From assembly GCA_964605705.1 (NCBI GenBank), contig CAZSDW010000012.1, forward strand, positions 16,254-80,253: a DNA stretch of 64,000 bases, given 5' to 3'. A program made the position numbers and the translations under genes. The DNA comes from CAZSDW01 sp964605705. GTDB lineage: Bacteria; Fidelibacterota; UBA2242. The notes under the pieces were generated by a model. It was not told the DNA's origin. It saw only the letters and a program-made list of their open reading frames with translations, and searched no databases. How positions within the stretch are numbered: position 1 is the first letter of the stretch; each line of letters begins with the position of its first letter. Shown here piece after piece: positions 51,737-60,853 of this stretch.

Positions 51737-52990
51737 CTATTCCTTTTTTCTCCAATTATAGGGCTTTTTATTCTTAAGCACAATATTATGAGCTTTCAAT
51801 CGGATGGCATTTATTTTTATAAATCCCTTACAATCTACCGCGTTGTAATTGCCTTCCACGTCCATACTGGACAATTCCTGATCATACAGCGAAATCGGGG
51901 ATTTTCTGCCAATGATATTGACATTCCCTTTGTAAATCGAGACATAAACGGTTCCGTCAATTTTTTCCTGGGCTTTTTCAAAAGCATACATCAGGAAGTC
52001 CATTTCCGGCGAAAACCAGAAACCATTGTATATCAACTCCGAAAACTTCGGGGTCAGAGTATCCCGGATGTGCATGACTTCCTTATCCATGGCAATCCCT
52101 TCCAGGTCGCGATGGGCTGCCCAGAGAATGGTCGCGCCAGGGGATTCATAAATGCCCCGGGATTTGATTCCCACAAAACGATTCTCCACCATATCCACCC
52201 TGCCAACCCCGTTAATACTGCCAATTTCATTCAGATACATGAACAGTTCCAGCGGATCGTCTTTTTCAATCCCTTCGGTCTGATTGGCAACTCTGATCGG
52301 AAAGCCGTCCTTGAATTCAATTTCCAGGATTGTCTCCTGATCGGGTGCAAATTTTGGATGAACGGTTTTACTGAAAATATTCTCATAAGGGCGAAATTCA
52401 GGATCTTCGAGGATGCCTGCTTCATGACTGATATGCATCAGGTTATCATCTTCGCTGTAGGATTTCTCTTTAGAGGCTTTAATCGGAATCCCGTATTTTT
52501 CCGCATAGGCAATCATGTCACTACGTCCCTTGAATTCCGCCAGAAACTCCGGGTCTTTCCAGGGAGCAATGACCTCGATCTCCGGATTTAATGCATAAAA
52601 TGCAAATTCAAAGCGTACCTGGTCGTTGCCCTTACCCGTCGAACCGTGGGCTACCAGGTTGGTCTCTTCGAGCGCGGCAATTTCCACATGCCGTTTGGCA
52701 ATCAAGGGACGGGCAATGGCTGTACCCAGCAGGTACCTGCCTTCATAAATCGCATTTCCGCGCAATGCCGGATAGATGTACTCCATGACAAATTCTTCTT
52801 TCAAATCTTCAATATATACCTTGGAAGCGCCGGTTTGGAGGGCTTTCTCGCGTACTTTGTCGAAATCTTCCTTCTGACCCACATCGGCGACATAACAGAC
52901 GACCTCGTATCCTTTATTGATCAACCACTTTAATATTACCGAAGTATCCAGACCACCACTGTATGCAAGAATGACTTTTTCCTTTTTCAT
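51737..52990 (-). CDS. argG: Argininosuccinate synthase
   Basis: A 417-residue ATP-pyrophosphatase-type enzyme. ILAYSGGLDTSVILKWL is the PP-loop, and GSTGKGNDQVRFE and YSEDDNLMHISHEAG are conserved. AAGGAG lies directly upstream of the ATG. It condenses citrulline and aspartate. It is the first biosynthetic gene after argR in the operon. The usual length is about 400, so it is complete. Confidence 0.92.
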   Translation of the reverse strand: MKKEKVILAYSGGLDTSVILKWLINKGYEVVCYVADVGQKEDFDKVREKALQTGASKVYIEDLKEEFVMEYIYPALRGNAIYEGRYLLGTAIARPLIAKRHVEIAALEETNLVAHGSTGKGNDQVRFEFAFYALNPEIEVIAPWKDPEFLAEFKGRSDMIAYAEKYGIPIKASKEKSYSEDDNLMHISHEAGILEDPEFRPYENIFSKTVHPKFAPDQETILEIEFKDGFPIRVANQTEGIEKDDPLELFMYLNEIGSINGVGRVDMVENRFVGIKSRGIYESPGATILWAAHRDLEGIAMDKEVMHIRDTLTPKFSELIYNGFWFSPEMDFLMYAFEKAQEKIDGTVYVSIYKGNVNIIGRKSPISLYDQELSSMDVEGNYNAVDCKGFIKINAIRLKAHNIVLKNKKPYNWRKKE

Positions 52991-53043
52991 TTTACTCCTT
53001 CCAAAATATGTTTTTTAGGGTGTTTGAAGTGAAGGAGCCCGAC

Positions 53044-53520
53044 CTAAATTCGACCTCGCAGCTCTGGCAAGCGATTCACAAGCAATTCCTTGAACTGCTC
53101 ATGGGAAATTCCTTCACGGATAATGACTAAAACCGTATCATCACCGGCAATCGTTCCAATAATCGCATCCAGATCGAGCCGATCCAGGATCAGACCAATA
53201 CTGGGCGCAAATGAAGGCATACATCTGATGACCGCCAGATTATTCGAAAAAGCAATCGAATTGCACATGTGCAGGGGCGAGTTATCTTCCAGCACCGAAA
53301 ACCTGGAAACCGGCTGCTCGGAATTTGTATAAATATACCCTTTTTCCGGATCGGGAATTTTAATCACCTGCAGCGCCGCCAGATCCCTTGAGAGCGTCGC
53401 CTGAGTGGTTTCAAAACCCAGCTTTACGAGTTTTTCCCGCAACTCTTCCTGACTGGAAATCTTAGATCCCTCCAGTAAATCATGAATCGCCTGGTGCCGG
53501 TTTGCTTTTTCTTTTATCAT
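53044..53520 (-). CDS. argR: Arginine repressor
   Basis: A 158-residue ArgR. The N-terminal winged helix reads ATLSRDLAALQVIKI, with the recognition-helix pattern SRDL. The C-terminal hexamerization and arginine-binding domain has LDAIIGTIAGDDTVLVI, with the ligand-binding DD pair. It leads the operon argR-argG-argH-argC-argJ-argB-argD. Two ARG boxes overlap its promoter, so it represses itself and the pathway when arginine is abundant. No clear SD precedes the ATG; the leader is only about 23 bases. Confidence 0.92.
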   Translation of the reverse strand: MIKEKANRHQAIHDLLEGSKISSQEELREKLVKLGFETTQATLSRDLAALQVIKIPDPEKGYIYTNSEQPVSRFSVLEDNSPLHMCNSIAFSNNLAVIRCMPSFAPSIGLILDRLDLDAIIGTIAGDDTVLVIIREGISHEQFKELLVNRLPELRGRI

Positions 53521-53559
53521 AATGTATAAATATTCATTAACTACGCATAAATATACAAT
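53521..53559 (-). promoter_or_regulatory. Two ARG boxes (ArgR operator)
   Basis: On the minus strand the 18-base box at 53538-53521 (starting AATGAATATT) matches WNTGAATWWWWATTCANW with one mismatch. A second at 53559-53542 (starting ATTGTATATT) has three mismatches. They are 3 bp apart, the spacing of tandem ARG boxes. The downstream one abuts the argR start codon, and the upstream one contains the -10 box. Confidence 0.8.
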
Positions 53560-53578
53560 ATAATTTTACCGCTGTCAA
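53550..53578 (-). promoter_or_regulatory. argR operon promoter
   Basis: TTGACA (53578-53573) and TATATT (53555-53550) on the minus strand are spaced by exactly 17 bases. The predicted start is near 53543. The overlap with the ARG boxes means ArgR would block RNA polymerase. Confidence 0.8.
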
Positions 53579-53696
53579 GAAAGTTTTTCAACTAATTCCA
53601 TTTATCACATATTGGTATAATTCAAAATAAAGATTTAACTTTGCATGTCGAAGATATGACTCAGAAATTAATCCATATAAACAAGAAGTGATGACT

Positions 53697-55367
53697 ATGA
53701 AATTCGCTGAATTTATCGAGAAATACGCTTCGCATCCAAATTATAAAGCACCCAGAGGCGACGCGTTACATGCCAAATCCTGGCAAACCGAGGCACCGCT
53801 CAGAATGCTGCTCAATAATCTTGATGCCGAGGTCGCGGAAGATCCGGCTAACCTGATCGTTTATGGTGGTACCGGTCAGGCAGCCCGTAATGTCAAAGCC
53901 GTTCTAGACATCATCCGGATTCTCCTGGAACTGGATAATGATCACAGTCTGCTGATTCAATCGGGGAAAGCGGTTGGCGTCGTTCGTTCACATCCTGAAG
54001 CACCCCGTGTCCTGATTGCCAACAGTAATCTGGTTCCCGCCTGGGCGAACTGGGAGCACTTTAATGAACTGAAAGCCCGCGGGCTCATCATGTTCGGACA
54101 GATGACCGCCGGCAGCTGGATTTACATCGGCACCCAGGGAATTCTGCAGGGTACTTACGAAACCTTTGTCGAATGCGGCAGAAAATACTTCAATGGCGAT
54201 CTAAGGCACAAATTACTTGTGACCGGTGGATTGGGTGGCATGGGTGGTGCTCAGCCCCTCGCAGCAACGATGGCTGGAGCGACATTCCTGGGTGTTGATG
54301 TCGATCCCGCCCGAATCAAAAAACGTCTCGACACTCGCTATATCGATAAAATGACCTTTGATTACAAAGAGGCAAAATCTCTTGTGCTCTCTGCCAGAGA
54401 AAAAGGCAAGGCAATCTCGGTCGGACTGGTTGGCAACATCGGTGATATCCTTAAAAAACTTCTGGCGGATAATATTATCCCGGATATTCTGACCGATCAG
54501 ACTTCCGCCCACGATCCGATCAACGGATATGTCCCGCACGGATTATCCCTGGCAGAAGCGCTGGAACTCCGGAAAAGCGATCCTGAAGCCCATAAACAAC
54601 GCGCTCTGAAAAGCATGGCACGCCACGTGGGTTTCATGCTGACAATGCAAAAACGTGGCAGCGTGACTTTTGATTATGGCAATAATCTGCGGGAGTTTGC
54701 CCGACAGGGCGGCGAAGTCAACGCATTCAATTACCACGGATTTGTCCCGGAATTTATTCGACCACTGTTCTGCGACGGCAAAGGACCCTTCCGCTGGGCG
54801 GCACTTTCCGGTGATCCGGCAGATATTTACACGACCGACCAAGCCCTAATGGAGGCATTTCCCGAAAATGCTCATCTCCTTAATTGGTTAAAAGAAGCTC
54901 GGCAGAAAGTCGCCTTTCAGGGACTGCCCTGCCGGATCTGCTGGCTGGGAATGGGCGAGCGCGAAAAAGCCGGCTTAATCTTCAATGACCTGGTAAAAAC
55001 CGGACGGGTGAAAGCACCGCTTGTCATTGGACGCGATCATCTGGATGGCGGTTCGGTAGCGTCCCCCAATCGTGAGACTGAGGGCATGAAAGACGGAAGT
55101 GACGCAGTTTCTGACTGGCCACTGTTGAACCTGATGGCAAACACCGGCGGTGGCGCCAACTGGGTCTCTTTTCATCACGGCGGCGGTGTTGGAATCGGTT
55201 TCTCTCAGCACGCCGGGATGGTGGTCATCGCAGATGGCACTCAACAAGCCGCCCGACGACTCAGCCGCGTATTGTACAACGATCCCGCCACCGCTATCTA
55301 TCGTCATGCCGATGCCGGCTACGAAACGGCTTTGAAAAACATTAAAAAATTCAATCTGAAATTCTGA
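53697..55367 (+). CDS. hutU: Urocanate hydratase
   Basis: A urocanase of about 556 residues. LIVYGGTGQAARN, VTGGLGGMGGAQPLA (NAD-binding), FQGLPCRICWLGMG with the conserved active-site cysteine, and GGGVGIGFSQHAGMV are family signatures. It adds water to urocanate, giving imidazolonepropionate. In-frame GTG 53688 and ATG 53691 also exist, but ATG 53697 is best spaced from AAGAAG. It is followed by hutI (5 bp). The upstream hutH is not in the window. Confidence 0.9.
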   Translation: MKFAEFIEKYASHPNYKAPRGDALHAKSWQTEAPLRMLLNNLDAEVAEDPANLIVYGGTGQAARNVKAVLDIIRILLELDNDHSLLIQSGKAVGVVRSHPEAPRVLIANSNLVPAWANWEHFNELKARGLIMFGQMTAGSWIYIGTQGILQGTYETFVECGRKYFNGDLRHKLLVTGGLGGMGGAQPLAATMAGATFLGVDVDPARIKKRLDTRYIDKMTFDYKEAKSLVLSAREKGKAISVGLVGNIGDILKKLLADNIIPDILTDQTSAHDPINGYVPHGLSLAEALELRKSDPEAHKQRALKSMARHVGFMLTMQKRGSVTFDYGNNLREFARQGGEVNAFNYHGFVPEFIRPLFCDGKGPFRWAALSGDPADIYTTDQALMEAFPENAHLLNWLKEARQKVAFQGLPCRICWLGMGEREKAGLIFNDLVKTGRVKAPLVIGRDHLDGGSVASPNRETEGMKDGSDAVSDWPLLNLMANTGGGANWVSFHHGGGVGIGFSQHAGMVVIADGTQQAARRLSRVLYNDPATAIYRHADAGYETALKNIKKFNLKF

Positions 55368-55372
55368 TCGTT

Positions 55373-56611
55373 ATGGCTCAACAGCTAATTGGTCCTTTTA
55401 AACAATTAATTACAATGGACAAGCTGCCCGTCAAAGGTGCTTTAAAAGATAAGCAGCTGGACATTATCGAAAACGCCGGAATATTAATCGAACACAACCA
55501 GATTAAACAAGTCGGCTCTTTTAATGAACTATTGAAAACTGCTTCTAAATTCAATATTCAGATTGAAGAAATAGATTGTAAACTGATCGCGCTGCCCGGA
55601 ATCATCGACGCCCATACTCATATTTGCTGGGCAGGCTCCCGGAGCAATGACTACGCTTTACGTCTGGCAGGTAAAACCTATCTCGAAATTGCCGGCGCCG
55701 GGGGCGGCATCTGGAGCACTGTTTTGAGCACCCGGGCTGCCAACAAAGATGAATTGGCAAAAATCACTCTCGCTCACGCCAACAGAATGCTCCATGATGG
55801 TATCACCACAATCGAGGTAAAAAGCGGTTATGGTCTGACGGTTATAGATGAATTGAAAATGCTGGAAGCAATCCACCAGGCGAATCAAAACACTGAAGCC
55901 GATTTAATTCCCACCTGCCTTGCCGCCCACATGTGTCCCCGTGATTACCAGGGCACTAATACAGAATACCTTTCAGTAATGGCAGAGCAGCTGTTACCAA
56001 TTATTATTGAAAAGGGTCTGTCTGACCGGGCAGATATTTTTATCGAAGATACTGCCTTTACGCCGGAGGAAGCTTTTCCCTACCTGGAAACTGCCCGGCA
56101 AATGGATTTCAAACTGGCAATCCACGGCGATCAGTTCAGCACTGGCGGTTCCAATATCGCCATTAAAACCGGCGCTCTCAGCGTTGATCATCTGGAAGCT
56201 GCCGGTGATGAAGAGATTCGGATGCTTGCCGAAAATGATATCATTCCCGTGGTGTTACCCGGCTCATCCATCGGGCTTGGAGAAGCCTTTGCACCAGCCC
56301 GGAAAATTCTCGATACCGGTGCCAGTCTGGCAATTGCCAGCGACTGGAATCCCGGGTCGGCGCCTATGGGCGACCTGCTGATTCAGGCGGCAATTCTCGG
56401 CATTTATGAAAAACTCAGCATTGCCGAAATTCTGGCAGGCATCACATTCCGGGCGGCAGCCGCGCTTGACATCAGAGACCGGGGCATATTAAAAAGTGGT
56501 CAGCTCGCCGATATCATCGCTTTTGAAATGGACGATTACCGTGATATTTTTCACAATCAGGGTAAAATCAAACCATCTAAAATCTGGAAAAAAGGAACCA
56601 TCGTTTTATGA
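55373..56611 (+). CDS. hutI: Imidazolonepropionase
   Basis: A 412-residue amidohydrolase. GIIDAHTHICWAGSR (metal histidines), VKSGYGLTVIDELKML, KLAIHGDQFSTGG and IASDWNPGSAPMGD are the HutI pattern. It hydrolyses imidazolonepropionate to formiminoglutamate in the cytoplasm. The gene is 5 bp after hutU and overlaps ftcD by 4 bp (ATGA), so hutU-hutI-ftcD form one operon. Confidence 0.9.
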   Translation: MAQQLIGPFKQLITMDKLPVKGALKDKQLDIIENAGILIEHNQIKQVGSFNELLKTASKFNIQIEEIDCKLIALPGIIDAHTHICWAGSRSNDYALRLAGKTYLEIAGAGGGIWSTVLSTRAANKDELAKITLAHANRMLHDGITTIEVKSGYGLTVIDELKMLEAIHQANQNTEADLIPTCLAAHMCPRDYQGTNTEYLSVMAEQLLPIIIEKGLSDRADIFIEDTAFTPEEAFPYLETARQMDFKLAIHGDQFSTGGSNIAIKTGALSVDHLEAAGDEEIRMLAENDIIPVVLPGSSIGLGEAFAPARKILDTGASLAIASDWNPGSAPMGDLLIQAAILGIYEKLSIAEILAGITFRAAAALDIRDRGILKSGQLADIIAFEMDDYRDIFHNQGKIKPSKIWKKGTIVL

Positions 56612-58305
56612 ACCAACTGATCGAATGCGTCCCCAACTTCAGTGAGGGCAATGATTTAAACATTATAAAACAAATAACCGACGAAATTGAAGCCGTGGCT
56701 GGCGTTCGCTTAATCGATGTGGATCCCGGTAAAGCAACGAATAGAACCGTGGTTACCTTCGTCGGAACACCCGACGAGGTCTGTGAAGCGGCTTTCAGGG
56801 CGATAGAAAAAGCCGCTCAGTTAATCGACATGCAAAAACACCACGGCGCCCACCCACGTTTTGGCGCCACCGACGTTTGTCCACTGGTGCCGGTTGCCAA
56901 TATCAGCATGGATGAAACCATTGAATACGCCCGCAGACTTGCCGCACGAGTCGGCAATGTATTGGGCATCCCGGTCTATTGTTATGAATTCGCCGCTACC
57001 GAGACCAAACGGAAAAACCTGGCGAACTGCCGAGCCGGTGAATACGAAGGACTTCGCGAAAAACTATCATCGCCGGACTGGCTGCCGGATTTCGGTCCAA
57101 CCGAATTCACAGATTCTGTCGCAAAATCCGGCGCAACCGCGATTGGAGCGCGTAATTTTCTGGTCGCCTATAATATCAACCTGAACACAACCTCTGTCCG
57201 CCGTGCCAATTCCATCGCATTCGATATTCGGGAAAAGGGGCGCGTCAAGCGCGAGGGCAAATCACTTGCTGGAGAAATTGTTAAAGATCAAAACGGCAAT
57301 CCAATATATGAACCGGGACTGCTGAAATGTGTCAAGGGCATCGGCTGGTATATTGAAGAGTATGGCATCGCCCAACTCTCCTTCAATCTTACCGACATCA
57401 CCGTTACCTCGGTACATGAAGTATTTGAGGCGGCTTGCCAGCGGGCAAATGCCCGTGGTTTACGGGTCACCGGCTCGGAACTCGTGGGTGTCATTCCACT
57501 GCAAGCCATGCTGGATGCCGGGAAATATTTCCTGAAAAAACAGCAGCGTTCCACCGGTATCGCCGATACTGAAATTATTAAAATAGCCGTAAAATCATTG
57601 GGACTCGATGATCTTAAACCTTTCGATCCAAAGAAAAAAATCATCGAGTACCTGCTTGAAGAAGACAATCCAATGCAATTAATCAACATGAATCTACAAC
57701 AATTTTCCGAAGAGACTGCTTCGGAATCACCGACTCCCGGGGGCGGCTCAATCGCAGCTTACCTGGGTGCGCTGGGGGTCGCTTTGGGAACTATGGTTGC
57801 CAACCTTTCCGCTCACAAACGCGGCTGGGATGACCGCTGGGAAGAATTTTCAGACTGGGCTGAAAAAGGCAAAACGATCCATGATCAACTCATCAAACTG
57901 GTTGACGAGGATACTAACGCATTCAATGCCATCATGACTGCTCATCAATTGCCGAAAAAATCGGCAACCGACAAAGCCACCCGATCCGAAACAATTCAGC
58001 GGGCAACCAGATATGCCATCGAAGTGCCTTTGAGGGTCATGCAGCTAAGCCTGGAATCCATGAACGTTATTAAGGCAATGGCAGAGATTGGCAATCCCAA
58101 TTCCGTTTCCGATGCCGGTGTCGGTGCGCTGGCAGCCCGCTCAGCAATTCTTGGGGCACACCTGAATGTAAAAATCAACGCTGCCAGCTGCAGCGATAAG
58201 ATTTTTGTCGAAAGAATCCTTCCAGAAGGCAGAGCCATTGAGCAAAAGGCGGTTTTACTTGAACAGAACATTCTGGAAATTGTCGAAAAGAAAATCGCAT
58301 CGTAG
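56608..58305 (+). CDS. ftcD: Fused glutamate formimidoyltransferase/formimidoyl-THF cyclodeaminase
   Basis: A 565-residue bifunctional protein. The transferase domain (residues 1 to about 330) has IECVPNFSEGND and KHHGAHPRFGATDVCP with the catalytic His. The cyclodeaminase domain (about 355-565) begins FSEETASESPTPGGGS. It moves the formimino group from formiminoglutamate to tetrahydrofolate, then releases ammonia to give methenyl-THF, a C1 unit. The fused form is known from animals and some bacteria. The same enzyme type handles formiminoglycine in purine fermenters, relevant to the nearby purine cluster. Confidence 0.9.
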   Translation: MNQLIECVPNFSEGNDLNIIKQITDEIEAVAGVRLIDVDPGKATNRTVVTFVGTPDEVCEAAFRAIEKAAQLIDMQKHHGAHPRFGATDVCPLVPVANISMDETIEYARRLAARVGNVLGIPVYCYEFAATETKRKNLANCRAGEYEGLREKLSSPDWLPDFGPTEFTDSVAKSGATAIGARNFLVAYNINLNTTSVRRANSIAFDIREKGRVKREGKSLAGEIVKDQNGNPIYEPGLLKCVKGIGWYIEEYGIAQLSFNLTDITVTSVHEVFEAACQRANARGLRVTGSELVGVIPLQAMLDAGKYFLKKQQRSTGIADTEIIKIAVKSLGLDDLKPFDPKKKIIEYLLEEDNPMQLINMNLQQFSEETASESPTPGGGSIAAYLGALGVALGTMVANLSAHKRGWDDRWEEFSDWAEKGKTIHDQLIKLVDEDTNAFNAIMTAHQLPKKSATDKATRSETIQRATRYAIEVPLRVMQLSLESMNVIKAMAEIGNPNSVSDAGVGALAARSAILGAHLNVKINAASCSDKIFVERILPEGRAIEQKAVLLEQNILEIVEKKIAS

Positions 58306-58371
58306 CAGCTATAGGCAGAACATGGATTCTGTAAAATTGTTCTGTTCCTTTGTTGTTAAAAAAGGATTTCT

Positions 58372-59628
58372 GTGAAAGCGCCAAAAAACTCACCTATTCT
58401 AAAAGATCGCCAGTATTATAAATTTTCCGCCTATGGCTTTCTGAAAAATCTGCAGTTTTTCGATCCTTTCATTCTCTTGTTTTTTCGATCAATTGGATTC
58501 AGCTATCTGCAGATCGGCGCCCTCTTTTCCATCCGGGAAATTTCCATCACAATTCTCGAAATTCCTACCGGGATTATCGCCGATTGGATCGGGCGTAAAA
58601 CGGCGATGATCTGCTGCTTTCTGGCATATATTTTCTCATTCCTGGTATTTTATCTTTGCACCAACTTTGGAATTTTCGCATTCGGGATGATTCTTTTTGG
58701 TGTCGGAGAAGCCTTTCGCACCGGCACCCACAAAGCCATGATTCTCGACTATCTGCACCTGAAGGGTATTTCCCATCAGAAAACGGCTTATTACGGTCAC
58801 ACCCGCGGCTGGTCGCAACGGGGTTCTGCGCTGTCATCGCTCATTGCCGGCGCACTGGTTTTTGCCAGCAATAATTATCGAATTATTTTCATAGCATCGA
58901 CCATTCCCTATGTCATTGAATTGCTGTTGATGCTGTCCTATCCCAAAGAATTAAATGGAATAACTCAATCTCCCAGAGGTACAAAAAAGCAATTCCAGTG
59001 GCGGATGTTTTTCCGGATTTTCCGCAATTCCCAATTTCGACGCGGTATTCTGAATTCTTCGGTTTATGACGGTTTGTTCAAATCGGTCAAAGATTACCTG
59101 CAACCGGTGCTCAGCAGTTTTGCATTGTCATTGCCCATTTTGATTGCGGTGAATGATGCCCAGAGAACATCGGTCGTTGTCGCCATTATCTATTTTCTCA
59201 TTTATCTCTTCAGTTCGTATGCCAGTCGTAATGCCGATCGCTTGCGGATCTTCTTTGCCGGAAACGATCGTGCAATTAATTACAGTTTTATCATTGGAAT
59301 GATTCTGACCGGGCTGACCGGGCTGTTTTTTCATTTCGGAATTACCATCCTGTCAATTGTAATTTTTATTCTGCTTTTTGCCCTGGAGAATGCCCGCCGC
59401 CCCATGAACGTCAGCTATATCAGCGAAACAATTCCAGCGGCTTTGATGGCAACGGGTTTATCAGTGGAATCACAACTGAAAACGGCTGTGATTGCCATTC
59501 TGGCGCCGATAATCGGTTTTCTGGCGGATCGACTCGGGGTCGGAATCGCATTGTCTTCCGTCACCCTGATAATCCTGGCGATGTTCCCCTTTATCTCCGT
59601 GCGAAAAACCACATTGGAAGAAAAATAA
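58372..59628 (+). CDS. MFS transporter
   Basis: A 418-residue major facilitator with about 12 helices. The loop 2-3 motif reads PTGIIADWIGRKTAM (G-x-x-x-D-x-x-G-R-K), the MFS signature, with a second copy, FLADRLGVGIALS, after helix 10. It starts at GTG 58372 with AAAGGA upstream. The substrate is unknown. It overlaps the HAD gene start by one base, so they are translated together. It may be linked to the hut operon 66 bp upstream, but specificity for histidine is not shown. Confidence 0.82.
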   Translation: MKAPKNSPILKDRQYYKFSAYGFLKNLQFFDPFILLFFRSIGFSYLQIGALFSIREISITILEIPTGIIADWIGRKTAMICCFLAYIFSFLVFYLCTNFGIFAFGMILFGVGEAFRTGTHKAMILDYLHLKGISHQKTAYYGHTRGWSQRGSALSSLIAGALVFASNNYRIIFIASTIPYVIELLLMLSYPKELNGITQSPRGTKKQFQWRMFFRIFRNSQFRRGILNSSVYDGLFKSVKDYLQPVLSSFALSLPILIAVNDAQRTSVVVAIIYFLIYLFSSYASRNADRLRIFFAGNDRAINYSFIIGMILTGLTGLFFHFGITILSIVIFILLFALENARRPMNVSYISETIPAALMATGLSVESQLKTAVIAILAPIIGFLADRLGVGIALSSVTLIILAMFPFISVRKTTLEEK

Positions 59629-60338
59629 TGATAAGATTATCGACAGAACTGATCAAATATATTGCTTTTGATGGTGATGACACCCTCTGGGTCAATGAGA
59701 GTTTTTATCAGGATACGGAACGGCAATTTTGCGAAATTCTGTCGCATTATCTACCGGCGGCAAAAATTTCAAAAGAATTATTCAGAACCGAGATGCAGAA
59801 CCTAGCGCCCTATGGCTATGGTGCCAAAGCCTTTACCCTTTCCCTGATTGAAACCGCTGTAAGGATCAGTAACAATAAAATTCCCGCGAAAACAATCGAT
59901 AAAATTATCCGACTCGGTAAAAATCTCATCAATAGTCCGCTTGAATTGCTGGACGGTGTGCCGGAAGTGCTGGAAATGCTATCCAAACGATTCACACTGA
60001 TATTAGCCACCAAAGGCGACCTGCTGGACCAGGAACGTAAACTTCAGAAGTCCGGACTTGAACCTTTTTTCCATCATATCGAGATCATGAGTGATAAAAA
60101 GGAGAAAAATTATCAGAAACTCCTGGCACATCTCGATACCGACCCGCGTCACTTTATTATGATCGGTAATTCGCTGAAATCCGATATTTTGCCGGTTTTG
60201 AAAATTGGCGGTCAGGCGATCCATGTTCCGTTTCACACCACCTGGCAGCATGAACATCTGGATCAGGATTCGCTGGAGGATTATCAATATCTGGAAATCA
60301 AAACACTTCGAGAATTAGCTAATATTTTAAAATTCTAA
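59628..60338 (+). CDS. HAD-superfamily hydrolase
   Basis: A 236-residue HAD phosphatase. Motif I FDGDDTLWVNE is the L-2-haloacid-dehalogenase/phosphoglycolate-phosphatase-like type. LILATKGD is motif II, and MIGNSLKSDILP motif IV. A helical cap of about 90 residues follows motif I. It is joined to the MFS gene by a TAATG overlap. The substrate is unknown. Confidence 0.78.
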   Translation: MIRLSTELIKYIAFDGDDTLWVNESFYQDTERQFCEILSHYLPAAKISKELFRTEMQNLAPYGYGAKAFTLSLIETAVRISNNKIPAKTIDKIIRLGKNLINSPLELLDGVPEVLEMLSKRFTLILATKGDLLDQERKLQKSGLEPFFHHIEIMSDKKEKNYQKLLAHLDTDPRHFIMIGNSLKSDILPVLKIGGQAIHVPFHTTWQHEHLDQDSLEDYQYLEIKTLRELANILKF

Positions 60339-60498
60339 ATGATATGACGATTCCATAGAATTCGACTTATTCATTATGTTGATTATAATTACTTTGTATT
60401 TATTTTCAGGATTTTTGGCATCCCGATAATGCATCAAAAGAGCTTCAAAATCCAGAGATATTTGCGTATTTTCCCGTATAAATAAAAAGGAGCCAATC

Positions 60499-60816
60499 AT
60501 GACATTTAATGCTCTATTCATCGCACACACTCCCGATGCGGATAAGATTATCCATCGCAGCATAATCAAAACCGGTATGTACAAATTGATCACAGTCCTG
60601 GTTAAAAATCAGAGCGAAGCACTTGAAATCTGCAACGAACTGGTCGAACCGGAAAAAATTGACTCGATCCTGCTCTGTCCCGGATTCACTCACTTAGACG
60701 TCGCAGAAATCATCAAGGCGACCGACAATAAAATAGCCGTAGTTATCGCCAGGGGCGATGGACCCTCGGGACGCATCGCACAGGCTGCCATGCAACGGGC
60801 TGGATATAAGCGCTGA
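60499..60816 (+). CDS. DUF6506-like small protein
   Basis: A 105-residue soluble protein. It is an alternating alpha/beta chain (MTFNALFIAHTPDADK, IDSILLCPGFTHLDVAEI, NKIAVVIARGDGPSGR) without catalytic motifs known to me. Size and pattern fit the DUF6506 family, though I am not certain. AAAAGGAG precedes the ATG. It stands alone, 37 bp before the nitroreductase-like gene. Function unknown. Confidence 0.6.
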   Translation: MTFNALFIAHTPDADKIIHRSIIKTGMYKLITVLVKNQSEALEICNELVEPEKIDSILLCPGFTHLDVAEIIKATDNKIAVVIARGDGPSGRIAQAAMQRAGYKR

Positions 60817-60853
60817 TCTTCCGTTATCCGATTAATTATACTCATATTCAATT

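Noticed and set aside
51731..52591. 286-codon open frame on the plus strand opposite argG/argH
   Set aside because: It is a shadow of argG, a clear conserved gene on the other strand, and it has no family motifs.
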